Shown piece after piece: positions 1 through 8,513 of a DNA stretch of 35,231 bases. Under the pieces are notes generated by a model that was not told where the DNA came from, did not search any database, and was given only the letters and a program-made list of their open reading frames with translations. Within the stretch, counting starts at the first letter, position 1, and the number at the start of each line of letters is the position of its first letter. The DNA is taken from contig CAADHA010000087.1 in the NCBI GenBank assembly GCA_900696685.1, positions 1-35,231 on the forward strand, read 5' to 3'. This DNA comes from an uncultured Planctomycetota bacterium (GTDB lineage Bacteria; Planctomycetota; Phycisphaerae; Phycisphaerales; UBA5793). A program made the translations under genes and the position numbers.

Positions 1-90
1 CGATCTGGTCGTAGGCCGGAACCTTCGACGGGGTACGGACTTGCGGCGACTTTACGGACAAGCGTGGACAGCCCCTCGCCGTGAACCAAA

Positions 91-115
91 ACGCCGCCGC
101 GGTTCGCGGTGGCGT
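91..115 (-). terminator. Candidate Rho-independent terminator of the R-M operon
   Basis: An 11-base-pair inverted repeat (left arm 91-101, right arm 105-115) with a 3-base loop and one G-T wobble. Read on the minus strand it is followed by four T residues. It lies about 150 bases beyond the stop of the methyltransferase. The T tract is short, so termination is plausible but not certain. The rest of 1-266 shows no gene I can support on either strand. Confidence 0.4.
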
Positions 116-266
116 GGAAAACTCCCCCGATCCCAACGGCTCTCATAACGACTCGCGCCTGTGAGAGTGCGAGAGGCTCGGTCTGAGACCCAAAATCGAA
201 CACCGTCAGTCCCGGAGACGTCGGATTCTACATCAGGGCTCTTGAGTTGCCCACGCCCGGCGCCAA

Positions 267-1877
267 TCACAAAAACAGGCTCGCCTGCTCCACCCGCAAC
301 ACGCGCTCTGCCAACTCCGGCCAGCGTTGCACGAACGGCACCGCCGAAACCCGCCCCAACTCGCTCGGCTCAATTTTGTTCAACCCGCCGCCGTAGACCC
401 GACCCTCCCCCCGCAGTTCATGGCCCGTGACTTGACCGAGCAGCTCGTGGACTCCGGAGGCTCGGGCCGGGTGCTTGCGGAGCATGGCGGCGAGCCCGTT
501 AGTCGGATAGAGCATGAGGAAAAGATTGGTTCCGATCGCGTTCGAGCGGTTGTGAATGAACCGGAAGGGTTGCTTCTCGTCCGAACCGCGGCCCATATAG
601 GTGCATAGGAACGGGCAGGGCTCGCGCTGTTCCTGTTTGTACCAAGGGTTGCGCTTGCGGACAAGATAGCCGGCCTTGACGCCAAGGGCGTCGGCCGTCT
701 GCAGGTACTCCCACAAAGCTGGATAACGCTCCTTCACGACTTGCTCGGGGAGGTCGCAGTCGATGACGCAGAGTTGGCGGTCGATGAGGGGATATCCATC
801 GGCGTCGCCGTTGATGACCGTGGCCTTGAGCAACCGAGGGCTGGGCAGGACCGGGCGCAGGTACTTGGCGGGAAGCCGCCGACGCTTCGCCTCAGCACGG
901 TCGAGGATGAAGAACTTGTTGTCGCCGGTGGCGATCCCGCGCCGGATGCGGAAGAAGTCGCCCAGCGTCGGGCCGGCGGGCTCGCTGACCGTGTGCCGGT
1001 CGTTCTTGGCATGACTCGGGAAGATGGTCCACTTGTGCGATGCGCGCAGGCGATCGAGCGAAAGTCGGTCGCTCGCGTGCGGATGTTCAAGCGTGCCGCC
1101 GAAGGTGAATTCCGGTTCGTGACGCGGCGGCGGAGGGGCCTTGCGGAAGACCAGCACAGCCGATGACACGAGCGCATCGCAGAACTGAACATCGCTCGGA
1201 TCGAAGCGGTGCGCACGAATGAGGGTCACGCGATCGGTGAGGTAGCGCTTGAGCGCCGCGCCGTAGTTGACGTCCATGAACTCGGAGGGAATCAGCCAGG
1301 CGGCATACCCACCGTCCTCCATCCACGCCGTCGCGATCAGCAGGAAATAGACGTACAGTCCCGCAAGGCCGTTCACCTCGACGCCCGTCATCTCATAGGC
1401 GATGCGCTGAAGTCTCTCCTTGTATTCGCGATCCAGGTGGTGATGACGGACATAGGGCGGATTCGCCAGCATCAGGTTGGGCGCCGGGGGGCACGAGCGG
1501 CTGGTCACAAGGCGAGTGAAGTCGCCTCGCACCACCTCCAGCCCAGAGCCGGCCCACAGTTCGTGTGCGGCTTTGGCAAACGCCGGATCAAGTTCGACGC
1601 CGACGGCGCTGTGGATGCGTTTGGGCCCGTAAACCTGAAGCGCCGCTGAAAAGAAGCTGCCTGAGCCGATTGCCGGATCCGCGAAGCGGATGCCGCCCTT
1701 GCGAGGGCCGCGGAGAGTGCTGACGTAGCGAGCGATGTCCACGGCGAGCGCGACGGGCGTTGCGAATTGGCCGAGGCGATTCCGCTCCGTGGCCGACTTG
1801 GCAGCGTCGATCTCCGCTTGGATCGCTTGTCGCTTCGCCTCAGTGGAACCGTTGTCGTGCGCCAGCATTTGTCTCAC
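267..1877 (-). CDS. Type II N6-adenine DNA methyltransferase (R-M modification subunit)
   Basis: This 536-residue protein probably transfers a methyl group from S-adenosylmethionine to adenine N6 in the recognition site of the endonuclease encoded just upstream. Visible motifs follow gamma-class order: motif X LGQFATP at about 35-41, the SAM-binding motif [10 protein letters not shown] at 67-75, the acidic motif II VELD at 94-97, and the catalytic motif IV NPPY at 139-142. The C-terminal half, from about residue 300 ([15 protein letters not shown]), resembles the TaqI/Eco57I-type target-recognition domain. The start overlaps the endonuclease stop by 4 bases (ATGA), which indicates translational coupling. 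No endonuclease domain is fused to it, so this is a separate modification enzyme. If the neighbour is a true XamI relative, the site would be GTCGAC; that is inferred from the family and not visible in this sequence. Confidence 0.9.
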   Translation of the reverse strand: MRQMLAHDNGSTEAKRQAIQAEIDAAKSATERNRLGQFATPVALAVDIARYVSTLRGPRKGGIRFADPAIGSGSFFSAALQVYGPKRIHSAVGVELDPAFAKAAHELWAGSGLEVVRGDFTRLVTSRSCPPAPNLMLANPPYVRHHHLDREYKERLQRIAYEMTGVEVNGLAGLYVYFLLIATAWMEDGGYAAWLIPSEFMDVNYGAALKRYLTDRVTLIRAHRFDPSDVQFCDALVSSAVLVFRKAPPPPRHEPEFTFGGTLEHPHASDRLSLDRLRASHKWTIFPSHAKNDRHTVSEPAGPTLGDFFRIRRGIATGDNKFFILDRAEAKRRRLPAKYLRPVLPSPRLLKATVINGDADGYPLIDRQLCVIDCDLPEQVVKERYPALWEYLQTADALGVKAGYLVRKRNPWYKQEQREPCPFLCTYMGRGSDEKQPFRFIHNRSNAIGTNLFLMLYPTNGLAAMLRKHPARASGVHELLGQVTGHELRGEGRVYGGGLNKIEPSELGRVSAVPFVQRWPELAERVLRVEQASLFL

Positions 1878-2833
1878 AGTCCCAACCTTGCCAAGTCGTC
1901 AATTCGGTGTTCCCAGACCCAGTCGATCCCCTCGGCCGCTTCGTACCCGAGATAGTCGGAGCCGAAGTAGCCGCACAAAAACAGCACGAAAATCACATCG
2001 CCGCCATAGCTCGCCTGGAGTTGGCGAATCTTCGTCGCTTCTTCCTTACGCCGCTTGTTGGTATTTGTAAAGTCGCCTGCCGACTTTGCTTCGATCAAGA
2101 TCGGCAGGCGGCCCGGCTGCGCCCGTTTGGGTTGGACCACCGCATCGATCGGGATGTTGACCTTGACGGATTCCCCGACGATCACGTTCATTCGGAATGC
2201 GTACGTCCCCGCCTCCATTTCCGCGAGCGGCCTCCCTGCCGGATGTGGCTGCTTTCGATAGTTGCGTTCATCAAGCCAACTAGCGATAAGGGCAAGTTGG
2301 CGCTGTTCCTGAGCGTTTCGGACGATCGGATTGGCCACCGCGCTGCACAACCGGTCGGCGACGATCGTTGACGCCCGCTCGCGCTCGTGATCAGTCGGTT
2401 CCTTGCCTGCGTCGAGCCATGGGAAGATGTCGCGATCGAGCAGCTTGCTGAGGACGTGGCAGACCCGGTTCAGGTTCTCGTCGAGCAGCTCTGCTCTCAT
2501 GCGCTTGGCGAGCCGGCCTTCCTCCATGCTCCCGATGAGCGACTTGCTCGCGCTGGCCAGCCCGACCAGTCGGTCCACGGCCAGTGGCGGGGCCGTGCAC
2601 ATGCGCAGCGTCGGGAGGGCCTCGGGGTTCGCCTTGAGCGTCGCCGCATCGATCGCCCGAAGATCGCGCGTGGCGAGGAGAGCCGCTCTGACGTGCTCGG
2701 TCGTCTTCACGCGCGTCTCGCGGAACGCCTCGGGCGCGAACCGCATGAACCACTGGTTGAACTGGTCCACCGACGACGCGATGTCGGCCTTCCAGAGATG
2801 CGGCTTGTCAGCGTTGATCTTCAGTGGTGCCAT
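1874..2833 (-). CDS. XamI-family type II restriction endonuclease
   Basis: This protein of about 319 residues probably cleaves unmodified DNA at the site protected by the adjacent methyltransferase. The N-terminal part ([16 protein letters not shown], then AFRETR) matches my recollection of the XamI family. The C-terminal part carries a PD-(D/E)XK-type active site, with Asp230 in PIDAVV and Glu248-Ala-Lys250 in LIEAKSAGD. The frame is open up to 2920. I chose the start at 2833 (MAPLKIN) because family-like sequence begins there and a promoter-like pair lies at 2888-2917, inside the longer version. No strong Shine-Dalgarno precedes either start. The gene precedes and overlaps the methyltransferase, an endonuclease-first order. 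There is no controller protein gene between 2834 and 3142. Confidence 0.8.
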   Translation of the reverse strand: MAPLKINADKPHLWKADIASSVDQFNQWFMRFAPEAFRETRVKTTEHVRAALLATRDLRAIDAATLKANPEALPTLRMCTAPPLAVDRLVGLASASKSLIGSMEEGRLAKRMRAELLDENLNRVCHVLSKLLDRDIFPWLDAGKEPTDHERERASTIVADRLCSAVANPIVRNAQEQRQLALIASWLDERNYRKQPHPAGRPLAEMEAGTYAFRMNVIVGESVKVNIPIDAVVQPKRAQPGRLPILIEAKSAGDFTNTNKRRKEEATKIRQLQASYGGDVIFVLFLCGYFGSDYLGYEAAEGIDWVWEHRIDDLARLGL

Positions 2834-2887
2834 TCGGCTCGTTCGCTTCGTGAGGTCATCGGTCAATTGGCGCTGAGCGATGTGCCC

Positions 2888-2917
2888 AGTATACGGAACG
2901 CGTTCGGGCGTGGCCAA
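2888..2917 (-). promoter_or_regulatory. Candidate sigma70-type promoter for the R-M operon
   Basis: On the minus strand a -35-like TTGGCC (2912-2917) is separated by 18 bases from a -10-like TATACT (2888-2893). It lies 55 bases upstream of the chosen endonuclease start. The -10 matches the consensus at 5 of 6 positions and the -35 at 4 of 6. The surrounding 2834-3142 stretch (309 bases) shows no other gene or repeat. Confidence 0.4.
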
Positions 2918-3142
2918 CATGGCGGAGGGTGGAGAACGGCGCGCGACTCAGTTTGGGGGTGACAACGTCGCGATGGCGAGGCGTCGGCGCTTCTCCAGGC
3001 TCTTTGGTCTCGCAGCCTCGGCACGGGTGAGACGGCGTTCAGTAATCTGCGGCACCATGAACCGCCACTTTCCGCCGGATGTCTCAAAGTCTCACGGTTT
3101 CCCGGATGCGCCCCCGCCGGCACAGACCCATGTCGCACGGGT

Positions 3143-3733
3143 TCACTCTCCATCAAGGGACAACTGACGCCTCGCCCACTCCCTCCACTGCTCCGACTCG
3201 CCGCGCATGGCGATCTCCTCGAGGAAGCCCCGCGTCCGGTCATCAGTGCGTCGGTGCCGGAGCTGAAGCCTTGTCAGTGCTTCGGTGGTCGCGATGTGGC
3301 CCGGGTACACCTCCAGAGCAGAGTCGCAGGCGGCAATGGCCTCATCCACTCGGCCGGCCTTCTCGAGCGCCAGAGCAAGATTGAGCCGAGGATCGGGGTG
3401 GCCGGGCATGAGCTTGCGCGCCCACTCGAACTCGTTGGCAGCCTCGTAGAGTTCGCCGCGATTGAGATGGAGAACGCCCAGATTGTTGTGGGCCGGCCCG
3501 TGGTACAGGTCGAGCGTCAGCGCTTCGCGCAGCAGCTTCTCGGCCCTCACGGGTTCGCTCGCCATCATCTCCGCCGCCTGGCGGGTGAGACGCTGGGCCT
3601 CGAGCGGGTTGCGAGCAACTTCAGTGGGCGCGTTGTAGGGGCCGACGGTGCGGCTGCCAGCGCAACCGATCGGAAGCAGTGCGAGTACGAAAACCAGCGC
3701 GGCGCCAAGGATCAGTGGCGTGTTCTCTTTCAT
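3143..3733 (-). CDS. TPR-repeat lipoprotein at the end of the type II secretion operon
   Basis: This 196-residue protein has a lipoprotein signal: a hydrophobic stretch (LILGAALVFVLALLPIGC) ending in a lipobox with Cys24. It is therefore probably anchored in the outer or inner membrane facing the periplasm. From about residue 45 to 150 it forms tetratricopeptide repeats (AHNNLGVLHLNRGELYEAANEF, then LNLALALEKAGRVDEAI), which are protein-docking helices. It is the last gene of the minus-strand secretion operon, 24 bases after the GspM-like gene. By position and architecture it resembles PilF/TadD-type pilotin or assembly lipoproteins that help the secretin assemble. That role is inferred. The weak upstream ribosome-binding site (AGAG) suggests it depends on readthrough from upstream genes. 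Confidence 0.75.
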   Translation of the reverse strand: MKENTPLILGAALVFVLALLPIGCAGSRTVGPYNAPTEVARNPLEAQRLTRQAAEMMASEPVRAEKLLREALTLDLYHGPAHNNLGVLHLNRGELYEAANEFEWARKLMPGHPDPRLNLALALEKAGRVDEAIAACDSALEVYPGHIATTEALTRLQLRHRRTDDRTRGFLEEIAMRGESEQWREWARRQLSLDGE

Positions 3734-3757
3734 GGTCTGCTCTGTCTCTTCTTCCTG

Positions 3758-4285
3758 CTACGTGCGCTCCAGGTACACCGCACTGATGTGGAGCCGCACG
3801 TCGTACAACTCGGAGTCGTTCTGATCGCGTCGATGGGTCAATTCGAGCCGGCCAGCCGACCACTGACTCTGGACCGACTCCCAACGCTCGAGGAATTGGC
3901 CAATCTGGGCCGGAGTGAGGCGTTCCAAGCTGACGGCCAGCGATTGCCGCCGCAGAGTCGATTCGCCGCCCCGGGCACTCGTCACTGGGGTATCAACGCC
4001 CTCCCCGATACCCTGGAGACGATCGGTCGGTATTCCGGCATCGACGAGCGCCGCATTCACCAGCGCCAGGACATCGGCCTTGGGACGCTCGCGCCAGGCG
4101 ACAATGTCGCGCTTGGCCCGAAGTTCGATCACGTTGGAGGCGTCGCGCTGGAGTTGCTCGATCGCGGCAATCGCCGCTTCGTGTCGCAGTCGCGCCGCAC
4201 TGACTCGGTGGACCTGCACCGCCATCACGCAAAGCCCTCCAGTCGCGGCAAGCGCGATGAGCAGAGATGGTCGCATCCGGGTCAT
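3758..4285 (-). CDS. GspM/PilO-like type II secretion inner-membrane protein
   Basis: This 175-residue protein has one N-terminal membrane helix (about residues 7-25), a predicted coiled-coil stalk (LRHEAAIAAIEQLQRDASNVIEL) and a C-terminal domain. The C-terminal domain contains LTPAQIGQFLERWESV, which resembles the ferredoxin-like domain of GspM/PilO. Such proteins sit in the inner-membrane platform with GspL and GspF and link the ATPase to the secretin. The gene overlaps the GspL-like gene upstream by 4 bases. Sequence similarity to characterised GspM is weak, so the call relies on topology, size and position directly after the GspL-like gene. Confidence 0.6.
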   Translation of the reverse strand: MTRMRPSLLIALAATGGLCVMAVQVHRVSAARLRHEAAIAAIEQLQRDASNVIELRAKRDIVAWRERPKADVLALVNAALVDAGIPTDRLQGIGEGVDTPVTSARGGESTLRRQSLAVSLERLTPAQIGQFLERWESVQSQWSAGRLELTHRRDQNDSELYDVRLHISAVYLERT

Positions 4286-5217
4286 GGGTGGCCCCCATCG
4301 GCCGAGTCGGTTGAATTCGAACCGAGCGGTGCATTCGGGCGGCGGACCAGACGCCAGGTCAGTCTCACACCGTCAGTCACCGCGCTGATCTGGGGCTGGC
4401 GAGCCTCCCATTCGTCGGGTACATCGAAAGCCGACACAAACTCCTGTGCCACGGGTGTATTGGGGAGCAGGCCGACGAAGATGACTGACGCAGGCGTCAC
4501 GCTGATCGACTCGGTCATGATCGGCTGCTCCGTGGGCCAGCGCTGGAGTAGGGCCGCGAGTGTGCGCCCGGCCCGGGGCCCCTCGATATCGGTCGATTGA
4601 ACGCCGCCACCCCTGGTGCGTCCGAGCTGACGTAGTTCGGCGATCAGCCGCAGCGGCGCCGGCTGGGCTGACGGTGCAAAGGTCGAAGCGGGGTAGATCT
4701 CGTCATAGACGACTTGACCCTTCGCCTGCACTTCCGCCGTTGCACGATTCAATGCATTGATGCGGCGCTCGGCGCCGAGCACAATGGCCAGCAGGAACAG
4801 CACTGTGATCGCTGCCGATTCGGCGACCAAGCGGCGGCGCTCTCGCCGCACCGGCGCCGACTCGTGGGGGCCGGAAAGCAGGTTGATCGACCGCGGATCA
4901 ACGGCGCACTCCTGCTCCACATCCTCGGGAATCTCATCAGGACTGAGCGTGAGCGCTTCGCGGAGCGACAGGTCTGTGGTCAGCCGCTCATGCTCAATGC
5001 CGCAAGCGATGAACCGATTGTCGCCCACAGGCACGTACACCGCATGGATGCGATCGATCGGCACCGGGAGATCAGATTCGAACAGGAATCCGAGGGTCTG
5101 CGGATCGGGTCTACGCTGAAAGAGTCTCTTCGGCAGTACTGAAGCGTCAAGCAGTGACCAGTAGAAGCGATGGGCCGACCAGACGACCTGGCGTTGGCCT
5201 CGGGGGACGGGACTCAT
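4282..5217 (-). CDS. GspL/PilN-like type II secretion inner-membrane protein
   Basis: This 311-residue protein has a soluble N-terminal part of about 130 residues, probably a reduced cytoplasmic ATPase-docking domain. It then has the sequence INLLSGPHESAPVRRERRRL before a single membrane helix (about 146-163) and a periplasmic domain. The motif NLL plus basic residues before the helix is typical of PilN and GspL, which bind the GspE ATPase on the cytoplasmic side. The periplasmic part contains a GspL/PilN-like half (LAALLQRWPTEQPIMTESI). It overlaps both neighbours by 4 bases (ATGA). It is shorter than classical GspL (about 400 residues), so the actin-like N-domain is reduced or diverged. Confidence 0.6.
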   Translation of the reverse strand: MSPVPRGQRQVVWSAHRFYWSLLDASVLPKRLFQRRPDPQTLGFLFESDLPVPIDRIHAVYVPVGDNRFIACGIEHERLTTDLSLREALTLSPDEIPEDVEQECAVDPRSINLLSGPHESAPVRRERRRLVAESAAITVLFLLAIVLGAERRINALNRATAEVQAKGQVVYDEIYPASTFAPSAQPAPLRLIAELRQLGRTRGGGVQSTDIEGPRAGRTLAALLQRWPTEQPIMTESISVTPASVIFVGLLPNTPVAQEFVSAFDVPDEWEARQPQISAVTDGVRLTWRLVRRPNAPLGSNSTDSADGGHP

Positions 5218-5756
5218 GGATGCACCTCATCCGGCTCGCCGAGCGTTAGATCCGTCACAGATCCTGACGGCGGCGGGGTGATCGAGAGGCGGAAGGCTCG
5301 TGATTCGTCGCGCAAGTCGACGCCGCCGGAATCCACCAGGAGGATCTCGAGGCGACCGATGCGGTCACCGGCTGCGGCGATGTGGAGTCGGTCCGCCCCG
5401 GTCTCATACAGCGCGGCCACGTATCGCTCTGACTCAGTGATGATGGCGATCAGTTCGAGGTTGGGTGGCGGAGGAGGCGGCTCGCGTTTGTCCGCAAGGG
5501 TCGCGTTGGGCTCAACCGGCGCGTTCCACAGTCGAACCTGGAACACGGATGCGTCGAACGGCGGTTCTGGATTGCCTGCGCCGGGAGTCGGCGCTGAGTC
5601 CTCCTCGTGAGCTGACCATTCCAAGTTAATCGGGTCGGAGATGTGGATGGGGACAAGGGACCAGACGAACGCGAGCACAGCCGCCACGGCGCCAGTGGAG
5701 CCGGCGATGGTGCGCCTTCGACGCCAAGTCCGGATTGGATCAATCGGGGATGACAC
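5214..5756 (-). CDS. Short GspC/PilP-like periplasmic linker protein
   Basis: This 180-residue protein has an N-terminal basic stretch and one membrane helix (about 20-40), a proline-rich linker (PPPPPP near residue 95), and then a small beta-rich domain (LELIAIITESERYVAALYETGADRLHIAAAGDRIG). The domain resembles the HR domain of GspC/PilP, which contacts the secretin N0 domain. Similarity is recognised by architecture and by position between GspK and the GspL-like gene, not by strong sequence identity. It overlaps GspK by 17 bases and the GspL-like gene by 4. If correct, it would couple the inner-membrane platform to the GspD channel. Confidence 0.55.
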   Translation of the reverse strand: MSSPIDPIRTWRRRRTIAGSTGAVAAVLAFVWSLVPIHISDPINLEWSAHEEDSAPTPGAGNPEPPFDASVFQVRLWNAPVEPNATLADKREPPPPPPNLELIAIITESERYVAALYETGADRLHIAAAGDRIGRLEILLVDSGGVDLRDESRAFRLSITPPPSGSVTDLTLGEPDEVHP

Positions 5757-6642
5757 AGCGCTGCACGCACTCCCATCTGCCGGAGACTAGCCGATAGACG
5801 CCCCACCATGATCGTCGGGCGGAGCCGACGCGCACGTCGATTCGCACGGCCCACGAGGCACTCGATCCGACAAGCCGAGGCGCTTGATGGGAATTCGACA
5901 CTTGGTTCTCGCGTGCGAGGGCTCGCGGCAGCGGCGCAACTCGGCCCTCCAGACGGGCGGCGATGATTACCTCAATTCCACTTCGGCCCGCCGCCGTCAA
6001 AGCTGCCTCGATGAGCGGCAATGGCGAAGTGTTCACGTTGATCGAGCCGCTATCACCGACAGGATGCGTGGCAATCCAGGCGCCGGGGGAGAGGACATCC
6101 TCTTCGTCGGGTGGGGGAAACGCGCTTCGGAGGGCGGAGTGATCCACGGTGAACGGGTCGATGCCGAACTGATCGAGTCCGGCAGGTTCACTTCGCCGGG
6201 AAACGGACTCTGCCTGGTCGAATCGTTCGAGTATGCCGCCGGGCACCGCGGAGCGGAGCGGCGAACCAGCCGTGAGAGCGCTCCACGGTGCCATGCCGCA
6301 CTGGTCCCACGCCGTGACGCGCACCGCGTAGGTGCAGTCGTCGAGCCGCCAACTCTCGTTGAGTACTTCCACGCGCGAGGTTTTCGCCTCAAGATCGAGC
6401 ACGACCTTGCCCGATTCTTCCGCGAGCCAGGTCTGGAGCGGACCGGCTTCCAACTCTGCTCGAATTGAGCCGGCGACTTCTTCCTGAGCGGACAGTCGTT
6501 GCTCGAGGTTCGCGAGAACTGCTCGCTGCGTGAAGCCGACGGCGACGGGGACGATCAGGATGATCATCGCCAGCACGAGCAGGAGCGCCACGCCTCGCCG
6601 GGTCGATGGGCGACAGGTCAGCGCTGAGGGAGTCACGGCCAT
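5740..6642 (-). CDS. gspK: GspK-like minor pseudopilin
   Basis: This 300-residue protein has a prepilin-type N-terminus (RRGVALLLVLAMIILIVPVA). It lacks the usual Glu at +5, which is normal for GspK, the pseudopilus tip subunit. The large periplasmic domain contains INVNTSPLPLIEAALTAAG, the helix-hairpin part typical of the family (T2SSK). GspK caps the pseudopilus with GspI and GspJ. An AGGAG ribosome-binding site lies about 7 bases before the ATG. The start lies 10 bases inside the GspJ gene. Confidence 0.8.
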   Translation of the reverse strand: MAVTPSALTCRPSTRRGVALLLVLAMIILIVPVAVGFTQRAVLANLEQRLSAQEEVAGSIRAELEAGPLQTWLAEESGKVVLDLEAKTSRVEVLNESWRLDDCTYAVRVTAWDQCGMAPWSALTAGSPLRSAVPGGILERFDQAESVSRRSEPAGLDQFGIDPFTVDHSALRSAFPPPDEEDVLSPGAWIATHPVGDSGSINVNTSPLPLIEAALTAAGRSGIEVIIAARLEGRVAPLPRALARENQVSNSHQAPRLVGSSASWAVRIDVRVGSARRSWWGVYRLVSGRWECVQRCVIPD

Positions 6643-7151
6643 GTGAATCTCCTGCTCAATATGTCGCCGTGCTCGGATCGAATCGTAATGGTCAACACCC
6701 GCTGCTCTTCATCCAACTCGACTGTCCAGTCAGCCACACGGCTGATCAACGGTCGATCCGCGATCGACGTTCTTTGGGAAACCGCCGAGATCGACAGGAT
6801 GAGCGTGCTGGTCATTCTGTCGAAGCGGTACTCGTGGGTAGCCGGACAGGGCGAGTCCGGCATCTGGATTGAAGAGCTTCGAGTTCGAATGCGCACTCGC
6901 GACGGCTCCACGACTTCGACTCGCGGTTGCTCTTTGGAGCCGCGATTGGCAGGCTCGAAATCATCGCATGCAAGATCGTCCTCGATCCCGTCCAGTATCC
7001 GCAACGCCGCCGATCGCCACTCCAGTCGAGGTCCGCGATCGGCCGACAAACGCGAGACGGTCACGAGCCACGAGGTGAGCAGCGAGCACAGGGCGCCGAG
7101 CAGCGCTAGTGCCAGGAGCAGTTCGAGGATGGTCATGCCGCGTCGCGTCAC
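6633..7151 (-). CDS. gspJ: GspJ-like minor pseudopilin
   Basis: This 172-residue protein starts with a type III signal sequence (RRGMTILELLLALALLG). The prepilin peptidase cleavage site is before Met6, and Glu is at +5. The remaining part is a beta-rich periplasmic domain with long, charged strands (GIEDDLACDDFEP). Its position between GspI-like and GspK-like genes and its length support GspJ of the pseudopilus tip complex. It overlaps GspI by 4 bases. Confidence 0.75.
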   Translation of the reverse strand: MTRRGMTILELLLALALLGALCSLLTSWLVTVSRLSADRGPRLEWRSAALRILDGIEDDLACDDFEPANRGSKEQPRVEVVEPSRVRIRTRSSSIQMPDSPCPATHEYRFDRMTSTLILSISAVSQRTSIADRPLISRVADWTVELDEEQRVLTITIRSEHGDILSRRFTWP

Positions 7152-7555
7152 GGAGAGGCCTTCTCCCGAGGCAGTTCGATGCAGCGCCAGACGACGAACT
7201 GATCACAGGAAAACACAACCCACGCATGGGTGGGTTCGTCGGCGGAAGATTCATGCTGGACGCGACGAACACGGATCGACGGTCGCGCCGACTCCTCGGG
7301 CCAGCCAGTCTCGAACTCCGCATTCGAGTCGGCGATCACGCGTTCACGGAAGTCCGAAACGTCGAGAAGCGCATCGGCGGCGCGTTGGATGGCCAGCATG
7401 TCGATGGAAGTAGCGTCGATCGGCGAGTCGCCGGGTCTCATCGGGACACTCCGGAGCATGGAAGCGCACACGCCGCCAAGGGTCGCCAGCAGAACAGTGG
7501 CGGCGAGCACCTCGATGAGTGTCATGGCGCGTCGTGAAGTCATTGGCCGGCTCAT
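7148..7555 (-). CDS. gspI: GspI-like minor pseudopilin
   Basis: This 135-residue protein has an N-methylation motif SRRAMTLIEVLAATVLLATL. The motif carries Glu at +5, but Ala rather than Gly precedes the expected peptidase cut. GspI proteins are usually about 120-130 residues, and this one fits. The globular part is short and carries no other recognisable motif. It overlaps GspH and GspJ by 4 bases each, and it probably initiates pseudopilus assembly with GspJ and GspK. Confidence 0.7.
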   Translation of the reverse strand: MSRPMTSRRAMTLIEVLAATVLLATLGGVCASMLRSVPMRPGDSPIDATSIDMLAIQRAADALLDVSDFRERVIADSNAEFETGWPEESARPSIRVRRVQHESSADEPTHAWVVFSCDQFVVWRCIELPREKASP

Positions 7556-8052
7556 TCGTCACCTCCGCCCGAGTCGAGTCGGGTCAACTGGCCGGTCAGG
7601 CCGTGGATGAACCACCGCTCTGATCGCCCCGATTCGCCGGCAATCTGAACCATCGCGTCCAGGCTGCGGCCCGTGCGATCGATAAAGAGCCCGTCGAGAA
7701 ATCGTCCGCCGGAGCCCCTTGCTTCGTAGAGCCGAATCGTTGTCGCGCAAGGAAGTTCAAACGAAGCTGACCATCCCTCTCTCGAGGTGGGAACCGCGTC
7801 GGCAGCCAGGCGCGCGCCATCGTCCGCGCTGCGGATCACCATCGCGCAGCCCTCGGACTGCGCCGCGAGCCGGGTTTGCGCGTTGAGATTCGCAAAGCCC
7901 CAACGGGCTGACTGGAAAGCCCCTGCGTCGTCGGCTCGCGCCAGGGAGACAACTGCGACGGAGGAGATGAGCCCCAGGAGCACCACCACGGCGAGCATTT
8001 CGATGAGCGTGAAGCCTCGGCGCGATTGTGGATTGCTACGTCGGCGGGTCAT
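7552..8052 (-). CDS. gspH: GspH-like minor pseudopilin
   Basis: This 166-residue protein has the prepilin motif RRGFTLIEMLAVVVLLGL near residue 12, followed by a GspH/FimT-type domain. ARWGFANLNAQTRLAAQSEG and the strand-rich remainder are visible. GspH links the major pseudopilin fibre to the I-J-K tip. The gene overlaps GspG and GspI by 4 bases each, which indicates coupled translation. Confidence 0.75.
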   Translation of the reverse strand: MTRRRSNPQSRRGFTLIEMLAVVVLLGLISSVAVVSLARADDAGAFQSARWGFANLNAQTRLAAQSEGCAMVIRSADDGARLAADAVPTSREGWSASFELPCATTIRLYEARGSGGRFLDGLFIDRTGRSLDAMVQIAGESGRSERWFIHGLTGQLTRLDSGGGDE

Positions 8053-8513
8053 TGATCCGCCTTCCCGCGCAGGTTGGCCGACGAGAGATCCGCATTCTCG
8101 CCTTCGCCGCCTGGCTCCCCATCGGCCCCATAGGAGAGGATTTCGAAGGGGTGCCCTTCGGGCCCGGGCATGACGTAGAGGTAGAGGCGTCCCCAGGGGT
8201 CGAGGAGCTGGTCGGCGGTGACGTAGTACGACGTCGTCGGAGTGGCGTGCGGCGCGCTGAGCACGGCCAGGCCGAGTTCATTGCCCGGCCAGTCGCTCTT
8301 CTCGATCCGGTAGGTCTCGACCTTGCCGACGAGCAGTCCGATGCCGCTCTTGGCCAGTTCGTGCTTGGCCTTGCCGAAGGCGCCGGAGAATCCGACGAGC
8401 AACGTCGTCGCGATGAGGCCGAGGATGACCACGACCGCCAGAATCTCGACCAGCGTCATGCCGCGACGCGTCGTCAATATCACTCGGGGTCGATTTAGAT
8501 GATGTGGCTTCAT
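8049..8513 (-). CDS. gspG: GspG major pseudopilin
   Basis: This 154-residue protein has a canonical type III signal (RRGMTLVEILAVVVILGLI) at about 16-34. Its C-terminal domain is diagnostic of GspG: DPWGRLYLYVMPG is followed by FEILSYGADGEPGGEGENAD, which includes the calcium-site loop. It builds the pseudopilus that pushes substrates through the secretin. The start overlaps GspF by 4 bases. Confidence 0.92.
   Translation of the reverse strand: MKPHHLNRPRVILTTRRGMTLVEILAVVVILGLIATTLLVGFSGAFGKAKHELAKSGIGLLVGKVETYRIEKSDWPGNELGLAVLSAPHATPTTSYYVTADQLLDPWGRLYLYVMPGPEGHPFEILSYGADGEPGGEGENADLSSANLRGKADQ

Noticed and set aside
3254..4600. Long plus-strand open frame (448 codons) opposite the TPR, GspM-like and GspL-like genes
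   Set aside because: The translation has no domain pattern. It is a high-GC antisense shadow of three overlapping, operon-placed genes with signal and membrane features.
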